Source: Antitrichia curtipendula
Lineage: Eukaryota > Streptophyta > Bryopsida > Hypnales > Leucodontaceae
Direction of reading: 5' to 3'
DNA: 64,000 bases
Assembly (NCBI GenBank): GCA_951230915.1
Contig: OX579637.1
Span: 868,001-932,000, forward strand
Position 1 is the stretch's first letter, and the number at the start of each line of letters is the position of its first letter. The translations under genes were made by a program, and so were the position numbers. Positions 13,902 to 27,257 of this stretch are shown in pieces. Below the pieces are notes generated by a model. That model did no database searches and was not told where the DNA came from. It saw only the letters and a list, made by a program, of their open reading frames with translations.

Positions 13902-16462
13902 ATGTCATAGAATTTCATTTTGAAAGTGACTTGAATAAATTTGTGTAAGTTGTAAACACTCTCTAGTATTTGAATGCATAAAACTATTTAAATTTTGTGT
14001 AAAATTTAATGCACCCACACAGGCATAAAAGCAAATGGGAATTAAACCGGACCTGTACTTTATTAATCCACCCAGTCACATCAAATGTCAGAGAATTCCA
14101 TTTTGAAAGTGAATTCACTAAATTTGTAGAAGTTGTAAACACGCTCTAGTATTTGAATGCACAAAAGTATTTAATTTTCGTATGAAATTTAATACACATT
14201 CACGTGAATAAAGGAAAATGGGAATTAAACCGGACCTGTACTTTATTAATCCACCCAGTCACATCAAATGTCAGAGAATTCCATTTTGAAAGTGAATTCA
14301 CTAAATTTGTAGAAGTTGTAAACACGCTCTAGTATTTGAATGCACAAAAGTATTTAATTTTCGTATGAAATTTAATACACATTCACGTGAATAAAGGAAA
14401 ATGGGAATTAAACCGGACCTGTACTTTATTAATCCACCCAGTCACATCAAATGTCAGAGAATTTCATTTTGAAAGTGACTTGAATAAATTTAAATAAGTT
14501 GTAAACACGCTCTAGTATTTGAATGCACAGAAGTATTTAAATTTCGTATGAAATTTAATACACATTCACGTGAATAAAAGCAAATGGGAATTAAACCGGA
14601 CCTGTACTTTATTAATCCACCCAGTCACATCAAATGTCATAGAATTTCATTTTGAAAGTGAATTCACTAAATTTGTAGAAGTTGTAAACACGCTCTAGTA
14701 TTTGAATGCACAAAAGTATTTAAATTTCGTCTGAAATTTAATACACATTCACGTGAATAAATGAAAATGGGAATTAAACCGGACCTGTACTTTATTAATC
14801 CACCCTGTCACATCAAATGTCATAGAATTTCATTTTGAAAGTGAATTCACTAAATTTATATAAGCTGTAAACACGCTCTAGTATTTGAATGCACAAAAGT
14901 ATTTAATTTTCGTATAAAATTTAATACACATTCACGTGAATAAAACAAAATGGGAATTAAACCGGACCGGTACTTTATTAATCCACCCAGTCACATCAAA
15001 TGTCAGAGAATTTCATTTTAAAAGTGACTTGAATAAATTTGTGTAAGTTGTAAACACGCTCTAGTATTTGAATGCACAATAATATTTAATTTTCGTCTGA
15101 AATTTAGTACTCATTCACGTGAATAAATGAAAATGGGAATTAAACCGGACCTGTACTTTATTAATCCACCCAGTCACATCAAATGTCAGAGAATTTCATT
15201 TTAAAAGTGACTTGAATAAATTTGTGTAAGTTGTAAACACGCTCTAGTATTTGAATGCACAATAATATTTAATTTTCGTATGAAATTTAGTACTCATTCA
15301 CGTGAATAAATGAAAATGGGAATTAAACCGGACCTGTACTTTATTAATCCACCCAGTCACATCAAATGTCATAGAACTTCATTTTGAAAGTGACTTGAAT
15401 AAATTTGTGTAAGTTGTAAACACGCTCTAGTATTTGAATGCACAAAAATATTTAATTTTCGTATGAAATTTAATACACATTCACGTGAATAAAACAAAAT
15501 GGGAATTAAACCGGACCTGTACTTTATTAATCCACCCAGTCACATCAAATGTCATAGAATTTCATTTTGAAAGTGACTTGAATAAATTTAAATAAGTTGT
15601 AAACATGCTCTAGTATTTGAATGCACAGAAGTATTTAATTTTCGTATGAAATTTAATACACATTCACGTGAATAAGGAAAATGGGAATTAAACCGGACCT
15701 GTACTTTATTAATCCACCCAGTCACATCAAATGTCATAAAATTTCATTTTAAAAGTGACTTGAATAAATTTGTGTAAGTTGTAAACACGCTCTAGTATTT
15801 GAATGCACAAAAATATTTAATTTTCGTATGAAATTTAATACACATTCACGTGAATAAAACAAAATGGGAATTAAACCGGACCTGTACTTTATTAATCCAC
15901 CCAGTCACATCAAATGTCAGAGAATTTCATTTTAAAAGTGACTTGAATAAATTTGTGTAAGTTGTAAACACGCTCTAGTATTTGAATGCACAAAGATATT
16001 TAATTTTCGTATGAAATTTAATACACATTCACGTGAATAAAAGCAAATGGGAATTAAACCGGACCTGTACTTTATTAATCCACCCAGTCACATCAAATGT
16101 CATAGAATTTCATTTTGAAAGTGAATTCACTAAATTTGTATAAGCTGTAAACACGCTCTAGTATTTGAATGCACAAAAGTATTTAATTTTCGTATGAAAT
16201 TTAATACACATTCACGTGAATAAAACAAAATGGGAATTAAACCGGACCTGTACTTTATTAATCCACCCAGTCACATCAAATGTCAGAGAATTTCATTTTA
16301 AAAGTGACTTGAATAAATTTGTGTAAGTTGTAAACACGCTCTAGTATTTGAATGCACAATAATATTTAATTTTCGTATGAAATTTAATACTCATTCACGT
16401 GAATAAATGAAAATGGGAATTAAACCGGACCTGTACTTTATTAATCCACCCAGTCACATCAA
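13902..16462 (+). repeat. A2 higher-order repeat copy 2 (14 monomers, 2561 bp)
   Basis: Same order as copy 1 with two extra monomers. One comes from a single-monomer duplication: GAGAATTCCATTTTG occurs at 14093 and again exactly 183 bp later at 14276, while other copies have it once. A second adjacent pair, with AGTACTCATTC at about 15107 and 15290, is also found at 10350-10540 but is single in copy 1. The 1-bp deletion near 15671 accounts for the length. Confidence 0.82.
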
Positions 16463-18474
16463 ATGTCATAGAATTTCATTTTGAAAGTGACTTGAATAAA
16501 TTTGTGTAAGTTGTAAACACTCTCTAGTATTTGAATGCATAAAACTATTTAAATTTTGTGTAAAATTTAATGCACCCACACAGGCATAAAAGCAAATGGG
16601 AATTAAACCGGACCTGTACTTTATTAATCCACCCAGTGACATCAAATGTCAGAGAATTCCATTTTGAAAGTGAATTCACTAAATTTGTAGAAGTTGTAAA
16701 CACGCTCTAGTATTTGAATGCACAAAAGTATTTAATTTTCGTATGAAATTTAATACACATTCACGTGAATAAAGGAAAATGGGAATTAAACCGGACCTGT
16801 ACTTTATTAATCCACCCAGTCACATCAAATGTCAGAGAATTTCATTTTGAAAGTGACTTGAATAAATTTAAATAAGTTGTAAACACGCTCTAGTATTTGA
16901 ATGCACAGAAGTATTTAAATTTCGTATGAAATTTAATACACATTCACGTGAATAAAAGCAAATGGGAATTAAACCGGACCTGTACTTTATTAATCCACCC
17001 AGTCACATCAAATGTCATAGAATTTCATTTTGAAAGTGAATTCACTAAATTTGTAGAAGTTGTAAACACGCTCTAGTATTTGAATGCACAAAAGTATTTA
17101 AATTTCGTCTGAAATTTAATACACATTCACGTGAATAAATGAAAATGGGAATTAAACCGGACCTGTACTTTATTAATCCACCCTGTCACATCAAATGTCA
17201 GAGAATTTCATTTTGAAAGTGAATTCACTAAATTTATATAAGCTGTAAACACGCTCTAGTATTTGAATGCACAAAAGTATTTAATTTTCGTATAAAATTT
17301 AATACACATTCACGTGAATAAAACAAAATGGGAATTAAACCGGATCGGTACTTTATTAATCCACCCAGTCACATCAAATGTCAGAGAATTTCATTTTAAA
17401 AGTGACTTGAATAAATTTGTGTAAGTTGTAAACACGCTCTAGTATTTGAATGCACAAAAATATTTAATTTTCGTATGAAATTTAATACACAATCACGTGA
17501 ATAAAACAAAATGGGAATTAAACCGGACCTGTACTTTATTAATCCACCCAGTCACATCAAATGTCATAGAACTTCATTTTGAAAGTGACTTGAATAAATT
17601 TGTGTAAGTTGTAAACACGCTCTAGTATTTGAATGCACAAAAATATTTAATTTTCGTATGAAATTTAATACACAATCACGTGAATAAAACAAAATGGGAA
17701 TTAAACCGGACCTGTACTTTATTAATCCACCCAGTCACATCAAATGTCATAGAATTTCATTTTGAAAGTGACTTGAATAAATTTAAATAAGTTGTAAACA
17801 TGCTCTAGTATTTGAATGCACAGAAGTATTTAATTTTCGTATGAAATTTAATACACATTCACGTGAATAAGGAAAATGGGAATTAAACCGGACCTGTACT
17901 TTATTAATCCACCCAGTCACATCAAATGTCATAAAATTTCATTTTAAAAGTGACTTGAATAAATTTGTGTAAGTTGTAAACACGCTCTAGTATTTGAATG
18001 CACAAAAATATTTAATTTTCGTATGAAATTTAATACACATTCACGTGAATAAAACAAAATGGGAATTAAACCGGACCTGTACTTTATTAATCCACCCAGT
18101 CACATCAAATGTCATAGAATTTCATTTTGAAAGTGAATTCACTAAATTTGTATAAGCTGTAAACACGCTCTAGTATTTGAATGCACAAAAGTATTTAATT
18201 TTCGTATGAAATTTAATACACATTCACGTGAATAAAACAAAATGGGAATTAAACCGGACCTGTACTTTATTAATCCACCCAGTCACATCAAATGTCAGAG
18301 AATTTCATTTTAAAAGTGACTTGAATAAATTTGTGTAAGTTGTAAACACGCTCTAGTATTTGAATGCACAATAATATTTAATTTTCGTATGAAATTTAAT
18401 ACTCATTCACGTGAATAAATGAAAATGGGAATTAAACCGGACCTGTACTTTATTTATCCACCCAGTCACATCAA
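16463..18474 (+). repeat. A2 higher-order repeat copy 3 (11 monomers, 2012 bp)
   Basis: Starts at the CACTCTCTAG monomer and ends before the next. It has one monomer fewer than copy 1, and two neighbouring monomers share ACACAATCACGTG (near 17490 and 17673). The 1-bp deletion GAATAAGG near 17866 explains the odd length. Confidence 0.82.
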
Positions 18475-20670
18475 ATGTCATAGAATTTCATTTTGAAAGT
18501 GACTTGAATAAATTTGTGTAAGTTGTAAACACTCTCTAGTATTTGAATGCATAAAACTATTTAAATTTTGTGTAAAATTTAATGCACCCACACAGGCATA
18601 AAAGCAAATGGGAATTAAACCGGACCTGTACTTTATTAATCCACCCAGTCACATCAAATGTCAGAGAATTCCATTTTGAAAGTGAATTCACTAAATTTGT
18701 AGAAGTTGTAAACACGCTCTAGTATTTGAATGCACAAAAGTATTTAATTTTCGTATGAAATTTAATACACATTCACGTGAATAAAGGAAAATGGGAATTA
18801 AACCGGACCTGTACTTTATTAATCCACCCAGTCACATCAAATGTCAGAGAATTTCATTTTGAAAGTGACTTGAATAAATTTAAATAAGTTGTAAACACGC
18901 TCTAGTATTTGAATGCACAGAAGTATTTAAATTTCGTATGAAATTTAATACACATTCACGTGAATAAAAGCAAATGGGAATTAAACCGGACCTGTACTTT
19001 ATTAATCCACCCAGTCACATCAAATGTCATAGAATTTCATTTTGAAAGTGAATTCACTAAATTTGTAGAAGTTGTAAACACGCTCTAGTATTTGAATGCA
19101 CAAAAGTATTTAAATTTCGTCTGAAATTTAATACACATTCACGTGAATAAATGAAAATGGGAATTAAACCGGACCTGTACTTTATTAATCCACCCTGTCA
19201 CATCAAATGTCATAGAATTTCATTTTAAAAGTGACTTGAATAAAATTTGTGTAAGTTGTAAACACGCTCTAGTATTTGAATGCACAGAAGTATTTAAATT
19301 TCGTATGAAATTTAATACACATTCACGTGAATAAAAGCAAATGGGAATTAAACCGGACCTGTACTTTATTAATCCACCCAGTCACATCAAATGTCATAGA
19401 ATTTCATTTTGAAAGTGAATTCACTAAATTTGTATAAGTTGTAAACACGCTCTAGTATTTGAATGCACAAAAATATTTAATTTTCGTATGAAATTTAGTA
19501 CACATTCACGTGAATAAATGAAAATGGGAATTAAACCGGACCTGTACTTTATTAATCCACCCAGTCACATCAAATGTCATAGAACTTCATTTTGAAAGTG
19601 ACTTGAATAAATTTGTGTAAGTTGTAAACACGCTCTAGTATTTGAATGCACAAAAATATTTAATTTTCGTATGAAATTTAATACACATTCACGTGAATAA
19701 AACAAAATGGGAATTAAACCGGACCTGTACTTTATTAATCCACCCAGTCACATCAAATGTCATAGAACTTCATTTTGAAAGTGACTTGAATAAATTTAAA
19801 TAAGTTGTAAACATGCTCTAGTATTTGAATCCACAGAAGTATTTAATTTTCGTATGAAATTTAATACACATTCACGTGAATAAGGAAAATGGGAATTAAA
19901 CCGGACCTGTACTTTATTAATCCACCCAATCACATCAAATGTCATAAAATTTCATTTTAAAAGTGACTTGAATAAATTTGTGTAAGTTGTAAACACGCTC
20001 TAGTATTTGAATGCACCAAATTATTTAATTTTCGTATGAAATTTAATACACATTGACGTGAATAAAACAAAATGGGAATTAAACCGGACCTGTACTTTAT
20101 TAATCCACCCAGCCACATCAAATGTCATAGAATTTCATTTTAAAAGTGACTTGAATAAATTTGTGTAAGTTGTAAACACGCTCTAGTATTTGAATGCACA
20201 AAGATATTTAATTTTCGTATGAAATTTAATACACATTCACGTGAATAAAAGCAAATGGGAATTAAACCGGACCTGTACTTTATTAATCCACCCAGTCACA
20301 TCAAATGTCATAGAATTTCATTTTGAAAGTGAATTCACTAAATTTGTATAAGCTGTAAACACGCTCTAGTATTTGAATGCACAAAAGTATTAAATTTTCG
20401 TATGAAATTTAATACACATTCACGTGAATAAAACAAAATGGGAATTAAACCGGACCTGTACTTTATTAATCCACCCAGTCACATCAAATGTCAGAGAATT
20501 TCATTTTAAAAGTGACTTGAATAAATTTGTGTAAGTTGTAAACACGCTCTAGTATTTGAATGCACAATAATATTTAATTTTCGTATGAAATTTAATACTC
20601 ATTCACGTGAATAAATGAAAATGGAAATTAAACCGGACCTGTACTTTATTTATCCACCCAGTCACATCAA
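18475..20670 (+). repeat. A2 higher-order repeat copy 4 (12 monomers, diverging)
   Basis: Starts at the last CACTCTCTAG monomer. The expected fifth copy would begin at 20671, and the upstream landmark TTTATTTATCC is present there (near 20648), as before copies 1 and 4. But the monomer at 20671 has the ordinary CACGCTCTAG and a normal A centre, so the HOR breaks down just before the A/B boundary. The copy contains a 1-bp insertion (GAATAAAATTTG near 19235) and a 1-bp deletion (near 19879) that cancel. Confidence 0.78.
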
Positions 20671-21219
20671 ATGTCATAGAATTTCATTTTGAAAGTGACT
20701 TGAATAAATTTGTGTAAGTTGTAAACACGCTCTAGTATTTGAATGCACAAAAATATTTAATTTTCGTATGAAATTTAATACACATTGACGTGAATAAAAC
20801 AAAATGGGAATTAAACCGGACCTGTACTTTATTAATCCACCCAGTCACATCAAATGTCATAGAATTCCATTTTGAAAGTGAATTCACTAAATTTGTAGAA
20901 GTTGTAAACACGCTCTAGTATTTGAATGCACAAAAGTATTTAATTTTCGTATGAAATTTAATACACATTCACGTGAATAAAGGAAAATGGGAATTAAACC
21001 GGACCTGTACTTTATTAATCCACCCAGTCACATCAAATGTCATAAAATTTCATTTTGAAAGTGACTTGAATAAATTTGTGTAAGTTGTAAACACGCTCTA
21101 GTATTTGAATGCACAGAAGTATTTAAATTTCGTTTGAAATTTAATACACATTCACGTGAATAAATGAAAATGGGAATTAAACCGGACCTGTACTTTATTA
21201 ATCCACCCTGTCACATCAA

Positions 21220-21403
21220 ATGTCATAGAATTTCATTTTAAAAGTGACTTGAATAAAATTTGTGTAAGTTGTAAACACGCTCTAGTATTTGAATGTACAA
21301 AATTATTTAATATTTGTCTTAATATTAATGCACCTATACGTGAATAAAAACAAATGGGAATCAAACCAGAGCTGTACTTTATTAATCCACCCAGTCACAT
21401 CAA
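21220..21403 (+). repeat. Chimeric A/B monomer at the family boundary (184 bp)
   Basis: The left part matches the family A monomer starting at 19207 base for base through GAATG at 21291-21295. The match includes the CACCCTGTCAC step just upstream, CATTTTAAAAGTG, and the rare extra A in GAATAAAATTTG. From 21296 the sequence is family B: TACAAAATTATTTAATATT, then GTCTTAATATTAATG and CAAACCAGAGC. The last A-specific base is the inserted A near 21256 and the first B-specific base is 21296, so the exchange lies in the shared stretch between them. Confidence 0.9.
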
Positions 21404-22994
21404 ATGTCATAGAACTTCATTTTGAAAGTGACTTGAATAAATTTGAATAAGTTGTAAACACGCTCTAGTATTTGAATGTACAAAATTAATTAACCTTTGT
21501 ATAAGGATTAATGCGCCCACACGTGAACAAAAGAAAATGGGAATCAAACCAAACCTGTACTTTATTAATCCACCCAGTCACATCAAATGTCATAGAATTT
21601 CATTTTGAAAGTGACTTGAATAAATTTGTGTAAGTTGTAAACACGCTCTAGTATTTGAATGTGCAAAATTAATTAACCTTTGTATAAGGATTAATGCGCC
21701 CACACGTGAACAAAAGAAAATGGGAATCAAACCAAACCTGTACTTTATTAATCCACCCAGTCACATCAAATGTCATAGAATTTCATTTTGAAAGTGACTT
21801 GAATAAATTTGAGTAAGTTGTAAACACGCTCTAGTATTTGAATGTACAAAATTATTTAATACTTGTGTAAAGATTAATGCAACTACACTTGAACAAAAGC
21901 AAATGGGAATGAATCCAGACCTGTAGTTTATTAATCCACCCAGTCACATCAGATATCATAAGATTTCATTTTGAAAGTGACTTGAATAAATTTGAGTAAG
22001 TTGTAAACACGCTCTAGTATTTGAATGTACAAAATTATTTAATATTTGTTTAAATATTAATGCACCGATACGTGAATAAAAACAAATGGGAATCAAACCA
22101 GAGCTGTACTTTATTAATCCACCCAATCACATCAAATGTCATAGAACTTCATTTTGAAAGTGACTTGAATAAATTTGTGTAAGTTGTAAACACGCACTAG
22201 TATTTGAATGTACAAAATTATTTAATATTTGTCTTAATATTAATGCACCTATACGTGAATAAAAACAAATGGGAATCAAACCAGAGCTGTACTTTATTAA
22301 TCCACCCAGTCACATCAAATGTCATAGAACTTCATTTTGAAAGTGACTTGAATAAATTTGAATAAGTTGTAAACACGCTCTAGTATTTGAATGTACAAAA
22401 TTAATTAACCTTTGTATAAGGATTAATGCGCCCACACGTGAACAAAAGAAAATAAGAATCAAACCAAACCTGTACTTTATTAATCCACCCAGTCACATCA
22501 AATGTCATAGAATTTCATTTTGAAAGTGACTTCAATAAATTTGTGTAAGTTGTAAACACGCTCTAGTATTTGAATGTGCAAAATTATTTAATATTTGTTT
22601 AAATATTAATGCACCCACACGTGAACAAAAGCAAATGGGAATTAAACCAGACCTGTACTTTATTAATCCACCCAGTCACATCAAATGCCATAGAACTTCA
22701 TTTTGAAAGTGACTTGAATAAATTTGAGTAAGTTGTAAACACGCTCTAGTATTTGAATGAACAAAATTAATCAACCTTTGTATAAGGATTAATGCGCCCA
22801 CACGTGAACAAAAGAAAATGGGAATCAAACCAAACCTGTACTTTAGTAATCCACCCAGTCACATCAAATGTCATAGAATTTCATTTTGAAAGTGACTTGA
22901 ATACATTTGAGTAAGTTGTAAACACGCTCTAGTATTTGAATGTACAAAATTATTTAATATTTGTTTAAATATTAATGCACCCACACGTGAACAA

Positions 22995-23020
22995 AAGCAA
23001 ATGGGAATTAAACCACCTGT
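22995..23020 (+). other. 2-bp deletion (TTAAACCACCTGTAC)
   Basis: One monomer reads AAACCACCTGTAC where its neighbours read AAACCAGACCTGTAC. It is unique in the window and shifts the monomer phase by -2 until the insertion near 35938. Confidence 0.9.
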
Positions 23021-24878
23021 ACTTTATTAATCCACCCAGTCACATCAAATGTCATAGAACTTCATTTTGAAAGTGACTTGAATAAATTTGAATAAGTTGT
23101 AAACACGCTCTAGTATTTGAATGTACAAAATTAATTAACCTTTGTATAAGGATTAATGCGCCCACACGTGAACAAAAGAAAATGGGAATCAAACCAAACT
23201 TGTACTTTATTAATCCACCCAGTCACATCAAATGTCATAGAATTTCATTTTGAAAGTGACTTGAATAAATTTGAGTAAGTTGTAAAGACGCACTAGTATT
23301 TGAATGTACAAAATTATTTAATACTTGTGTAAAGATTAATGCAACTACACTTGAACAAAAGCAAATGGGAATTAAACCAGACCTGTACTTTATAAATCCA
23401 CCCAGTCACATCAAATGTCATAGAATTTCATTTTGAAAGTGACTTGAATAAATTTGAGTAAGTTGTAAACACGCTCTAGTATTTGAATGTGCAAAATTAA
23501 TTAATATTTGTTTAAATGTTAATGCACCCACACGTGAACAAAAGCAAATGGGAATTAAACCAGACCTGTACTTTATTAATCCACCCAGTCACATCAGATG
23601 TCATAAAAATTCATTTTTAAAGTGACTTGAATACATTTGAGTAAGTTGTAAACACGCTCTAGTATTTGAATGTACAAAATTATTTAATATTTGTCCTAAT
23701 ATTAATGCACCCACACGTGAATAAAAACAAATGGGAATCAAACCAGAGGTATATTTTATTAATCCACCCAGTCACATCAAATGTCATAGAACTTCATTTT
23801 GAAAGTGACTTGAATAAATTTGAGTAAGTTGTAAACACGCTCTAGTATTTGAATGAACAAATTTAATTAACCTTTGTATAAGGATTAATGCATCCACACG
23901 TGAACAAAAGAAAATGGGAATCAAACCAAACCTGTACTTTATTAATCCACCCAGTCACATCAAATGTCATAGAACTTCATTTTGAAAGTGACTTGAATAA
24001 ATTTGAGTAAGTTGTAAACACGCTCTAGTATTTGAATGTACAAAATTAATTAACCTTTGTATAAGGATTAATGCACTCACACGTGAACAAAAGAAAATGG
24101 GAATCAAACCAAACCTGTACTTTATTAATCCACCCAGTCACATCAAATGTCATAGAATTTCATTTTGAAAGTGACTTGAATAAATTTGAGTAAGTTGTAA
24201 ACACGCTCTAGTATTTGAATGTACAAAATTATTTAATACTTGTGTAAAGATTAATGCAACTACACTTGAACAAAAGCAAATGGGAATGAATCCAGACCTG
24301 TACTTTATTAATCCACCCAGTCACATCAGATGTCATAAGATTTCATTTTGAAAGTGACTTGAATAAATTTGAGTAAGTTGTAAACACGGTCTAGTATTTG
24401 AATGTACAAAATTATTTAATATTTGTTTAAATATTAATGAACCCATACGTGAATAAAAACAAATGGGAATCAAACCAGAGCTGTACTTTATTAATCCACC
24501 CAGTCACATCAAATGTCATAGAATTTCATTTTGAAAGTGACTTTTATAAATTTGAATAAGTTGTAAACACGCTCTAGTATTTGAATGTACAAAATTAATT
24601 AACCTTTGTATAAGGATTAATGCGCCCACACGTGAACAAAAGAAAATGGGAATCAAACCAAACCTGTACTTTATTAATCCACCCAGTCACATCAAATGTC
24701 ATAGAATTTCATTTTGAAAGTGACTTGAATAAATTTGAGTAAGTTGTAAACACGCTCTAGTATTTGAATGTACAAAATTATTTAATACTTGTGTAAAGAT
24801 TAATGCAACTACACTTGAACAAAAGCAAATGGGAATGAATCCAGACCTGTACTTTATTAATCCACCCAGTCACATCAG

Positions 24879-25685
24879 ATGTCATAAGATTTCATTTTGA
24901 AAGTGACTTGAATAAATTTGAGTAAGTTGTAAACACGCTCTAGTATTTGAATGTACAAAATTATTTAATATTTGTTTAAATATTAATGCACCGATACGTG
25001 AATAAAAACAAATGGGAATCAAACCAGAGCTGTACTTTATTAATCCACCCAATCACATCAAATGTCATAGAACTTCATTTTGAAAGTGACTTGAATAAAT
25101 TTGAGTAAGTTGTAAAGACGCACTAGTATTTGAATGTACAAAATTATTTAATATTTGTCTTAATATTAATGCACCTATACGTGAATAAAAACAAATGGGA
25201 ATCAAACCAGAGCTGTACTTTATTAATCCACCCAGTCACATCAAATGACATAGAACTTCATTTTGAAAGTGACTTGAATAAATTTGAATAAGTTGTAAAC
25301 ACGCTCTAGTATTTGAATGTACTAAATTAATTAACCTTTGTATAAGGATTAATGCGCCCACACGTGAACAAAAGAAAATGGGAATCAAACCAAACCTGTA
25401 CTTTATTAATCCACCCAGTCACATCAAATGTCATAGAATTTCATTTTGAAAGTGACTTGAATAAATTTGAGTAAGTTGTAAACACGCTCTATTATTTGAA
25501 TGTGCAAAATTATTTAATATTTGTTTAAATATTAATGCACCAACACGTGAACAAAAGGAAATGGGAATTAATCCAGACCTGTACTTTATTAATCCACCCA
25601 GTCACATCAGATGTCATAAAATTTCATTTTGAAAGTGACTTGAATAAATTTGAGTAAGTTGTAAACACGCTCTAGTATTTGAATG
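24879..25685 (+). repeat. Duplicated block, left copy (partner 27258-28064)
   Basis: About 4.4 monomers that recur 2379 bp (13 monomers) to the right. Both copies have CATAAGATTTCATT, CCCAATCACATC, AAAGACGCACTAG, CAAATGACATAGAAC and CTCTATTATTTG in that order. The match ends where this copy goes on with GAATGTACAAAATT while the right copy continues with the class d form GAATGCACAAAAATA. Confidence 0.8.
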
Positions 25686-26342
25686 TACAAAATTATTTAA
25701 TATTTGTCCTAATATTAATGCACCCATACGTAAATAAAAACAAATGGGAATCAAACCAGAGGTGTATTTTATTAATCCACCCAGTCACATCAAATGTCAT
25801 AGAACTTCATTTTGAAAGTGACTTGAATAAATTTGAGTAAGTTGTAAACACGCTCTAGTATTTGAATGAACAAAATTAATTAACCTTTGTATGAGGATTA
25901 ATGCACCCACACGTGAACAAAAGAAAATGGGAATCAAACCAAACTTGTACTTTATTAATCCACCCAGTCACATCAAATGTCATAGAATTTCATTTTGAAA
26001 GTGACTTGAATAAATTTGAGTAAGTTGTAAAGACGCACTAGTATTTGAATGTACAAAATTATTTAATATTTGTGTAAAGATTAATGCAACTACACTTGAA
26101 CAAAAGCAAATGGGAATTAAACCAGACCTGTACTTTATAAATCCACCCAGTCACATCAAATGTCATAGAATTTCATTTTGAAAGTGACTTGAATAAATTT
26201 GAGTAAGTTGTAAACACGCTCTAGTATTTGAATGTGCAAAATTATTTAATATTTGTTTAAATATTAATGCACCAACACATGAACAAAAGCAAATGGGAAT
26301 TAAACCAGACCTGTACTTTATTAATCCACCCAGTCACATCAG
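25611..26342 (+). repeat. 4-monomer tandem unit (732 bp), repeated immediately after
   Basis: The unit has GTCCTAATATTAATG with ATACGTAAATAAAAAC, then class b with GTATGAGGATTAATG, then AAAGACGCACTAG in class c, then GTGCAAAATTATTTAATATT. It repeats at 26343-27074 with few differences (for example AAATGAAAATGGGAATCG, and CAAAGGTCATAG for CAAATGTCATAG). Confidence 0.78.
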
Positions 26343-27257
26343 ATGTCATAAAATTTCATTTTGAAAGTGACTTGAATAAATTTGAGTAAGTTGTAAACAC
26401 GCTCTAGTATTTGAATGTACAAAATTATTTAATATTTGTCCTAATATTAATGCACCCATACGTAAATAAAAACAAATGGGAATCAAACCAGAGGTGTATT
26501 TTATTAATCCACCCAGTCACATCAAATGTCATAGAACTTCATTTTGAAAGTGACTTGAATAAATTTGAGTAAGTTGTAAACACGCTCTAGTATTTGAATG
26601 AACAAAATTAATTAACCTTTGTATGAGGATTAATGCACCCACACGTGAACAAATGAAAATGGGAATCGAACCAAACTTGTACTTTATTAATCCACCCAGT
26701 CACATCAAAGGTCATAGAATTTCATTTTGAAAGTGACTTGAATAAATTTGAGTAAGTTGTAAAGACGCACTAGTATTTGAATGTACAAAATTATTTAATA
26801 TTTGTGTAAAGATTAATGCAACTACACTTGAACAAAAGCAAATGGGAATTGAACCAGACCTGTACTTTATAAATCCACCCAGTCACATCAAATGTCATAG
26901 AATTTCATTTTGAAAGTGACTTGAATAAATTTGAGTAAGTTGTAAACACGCTCTAGTATTTGAATGTGCAAAATTATTTAATATTTGTTTAAATATTAAT
27001 GCACCCACACGTGAATGAAAGCAAATGGGAATTAAACCAGACCTGTACTTTATTAATCCACCCAGTCACATCAGATGTCATAGAATTTCATTTTGAAAGT
27101 GACTTGAATAAATTTGTGTAAGTTGTGAACACGCACTAGTATTTGAATGTACAAAATTATTTAATATTTGACTAAATATTAATGCACCCACACGTGAATA
27201 AAAGCAAATGGGAATCAAACCAGACCTGTACTTTATTAATCCACCCAGTCACATCAG

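Larger units (their letters stand above)
1..21219 (+). repeat. Satellite family A subarray (116 monomers)
   Basis: Family A monomers carry GAATGCACA after the conserved CTCTAGTATTT, a central TTAATTTTC / GTAT / GAAATTTAA region, CACATTCACGTGAATAAA, and AATTAAACCGGACCTG. Main variants are: GTGACTTGAATAAATTT against GTGAATTCACTAAATTT near position 30; AAATAAG, GTGTAAG, GTAGAAG or GTATAAGC near 42-50; and AAGCAAATGG, GGAAAATGG, ACAAAATGG or TGAAAATGG near 127-137. These combine differently between copies. Twelve of the 14 net length changes of the window fall here or in the chimeric monomer that follows. That, and the mixture of variants, suggests an array that is older or less recently homogenised than the right-hand part. 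Confidence 0.95.
10201..21219 (+). repeat. A2: family A with a roughly 12-monomer higher-order repeat
   Basis: A run of marker monomers recurs in the same order. GGACCGGTAC lies near 10208, 12587, 14966 and (as GGATCGGTAC) 17344. CATAGAACTTCATT lies near 10612, 12809, 15371, 17567 and 19586. CACTCTCTAG starts at 11762, 13957, 16518 and 18530. CACCCTGTCAC lies near 12425, 14802, 17180, 19192 and 21205. Spacings between CACTCTCTAG copies are 12, 14 and 11 monomers. The period differs from A1, yet both share the CATGCTCTAG and A-minor monomers, so A2 probably grew from A1-type material by further amplification. Confidence 0.85.

Noticed and set aside
1..21219. CENP-B box in the TTTCGTATGAAA region
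   Set aside because: TTCG and a properly spaced A are present, but the essential CGGG half is replaced by TTTA. The CACGGG of A-minor has no TTCG at the right distance upstream.
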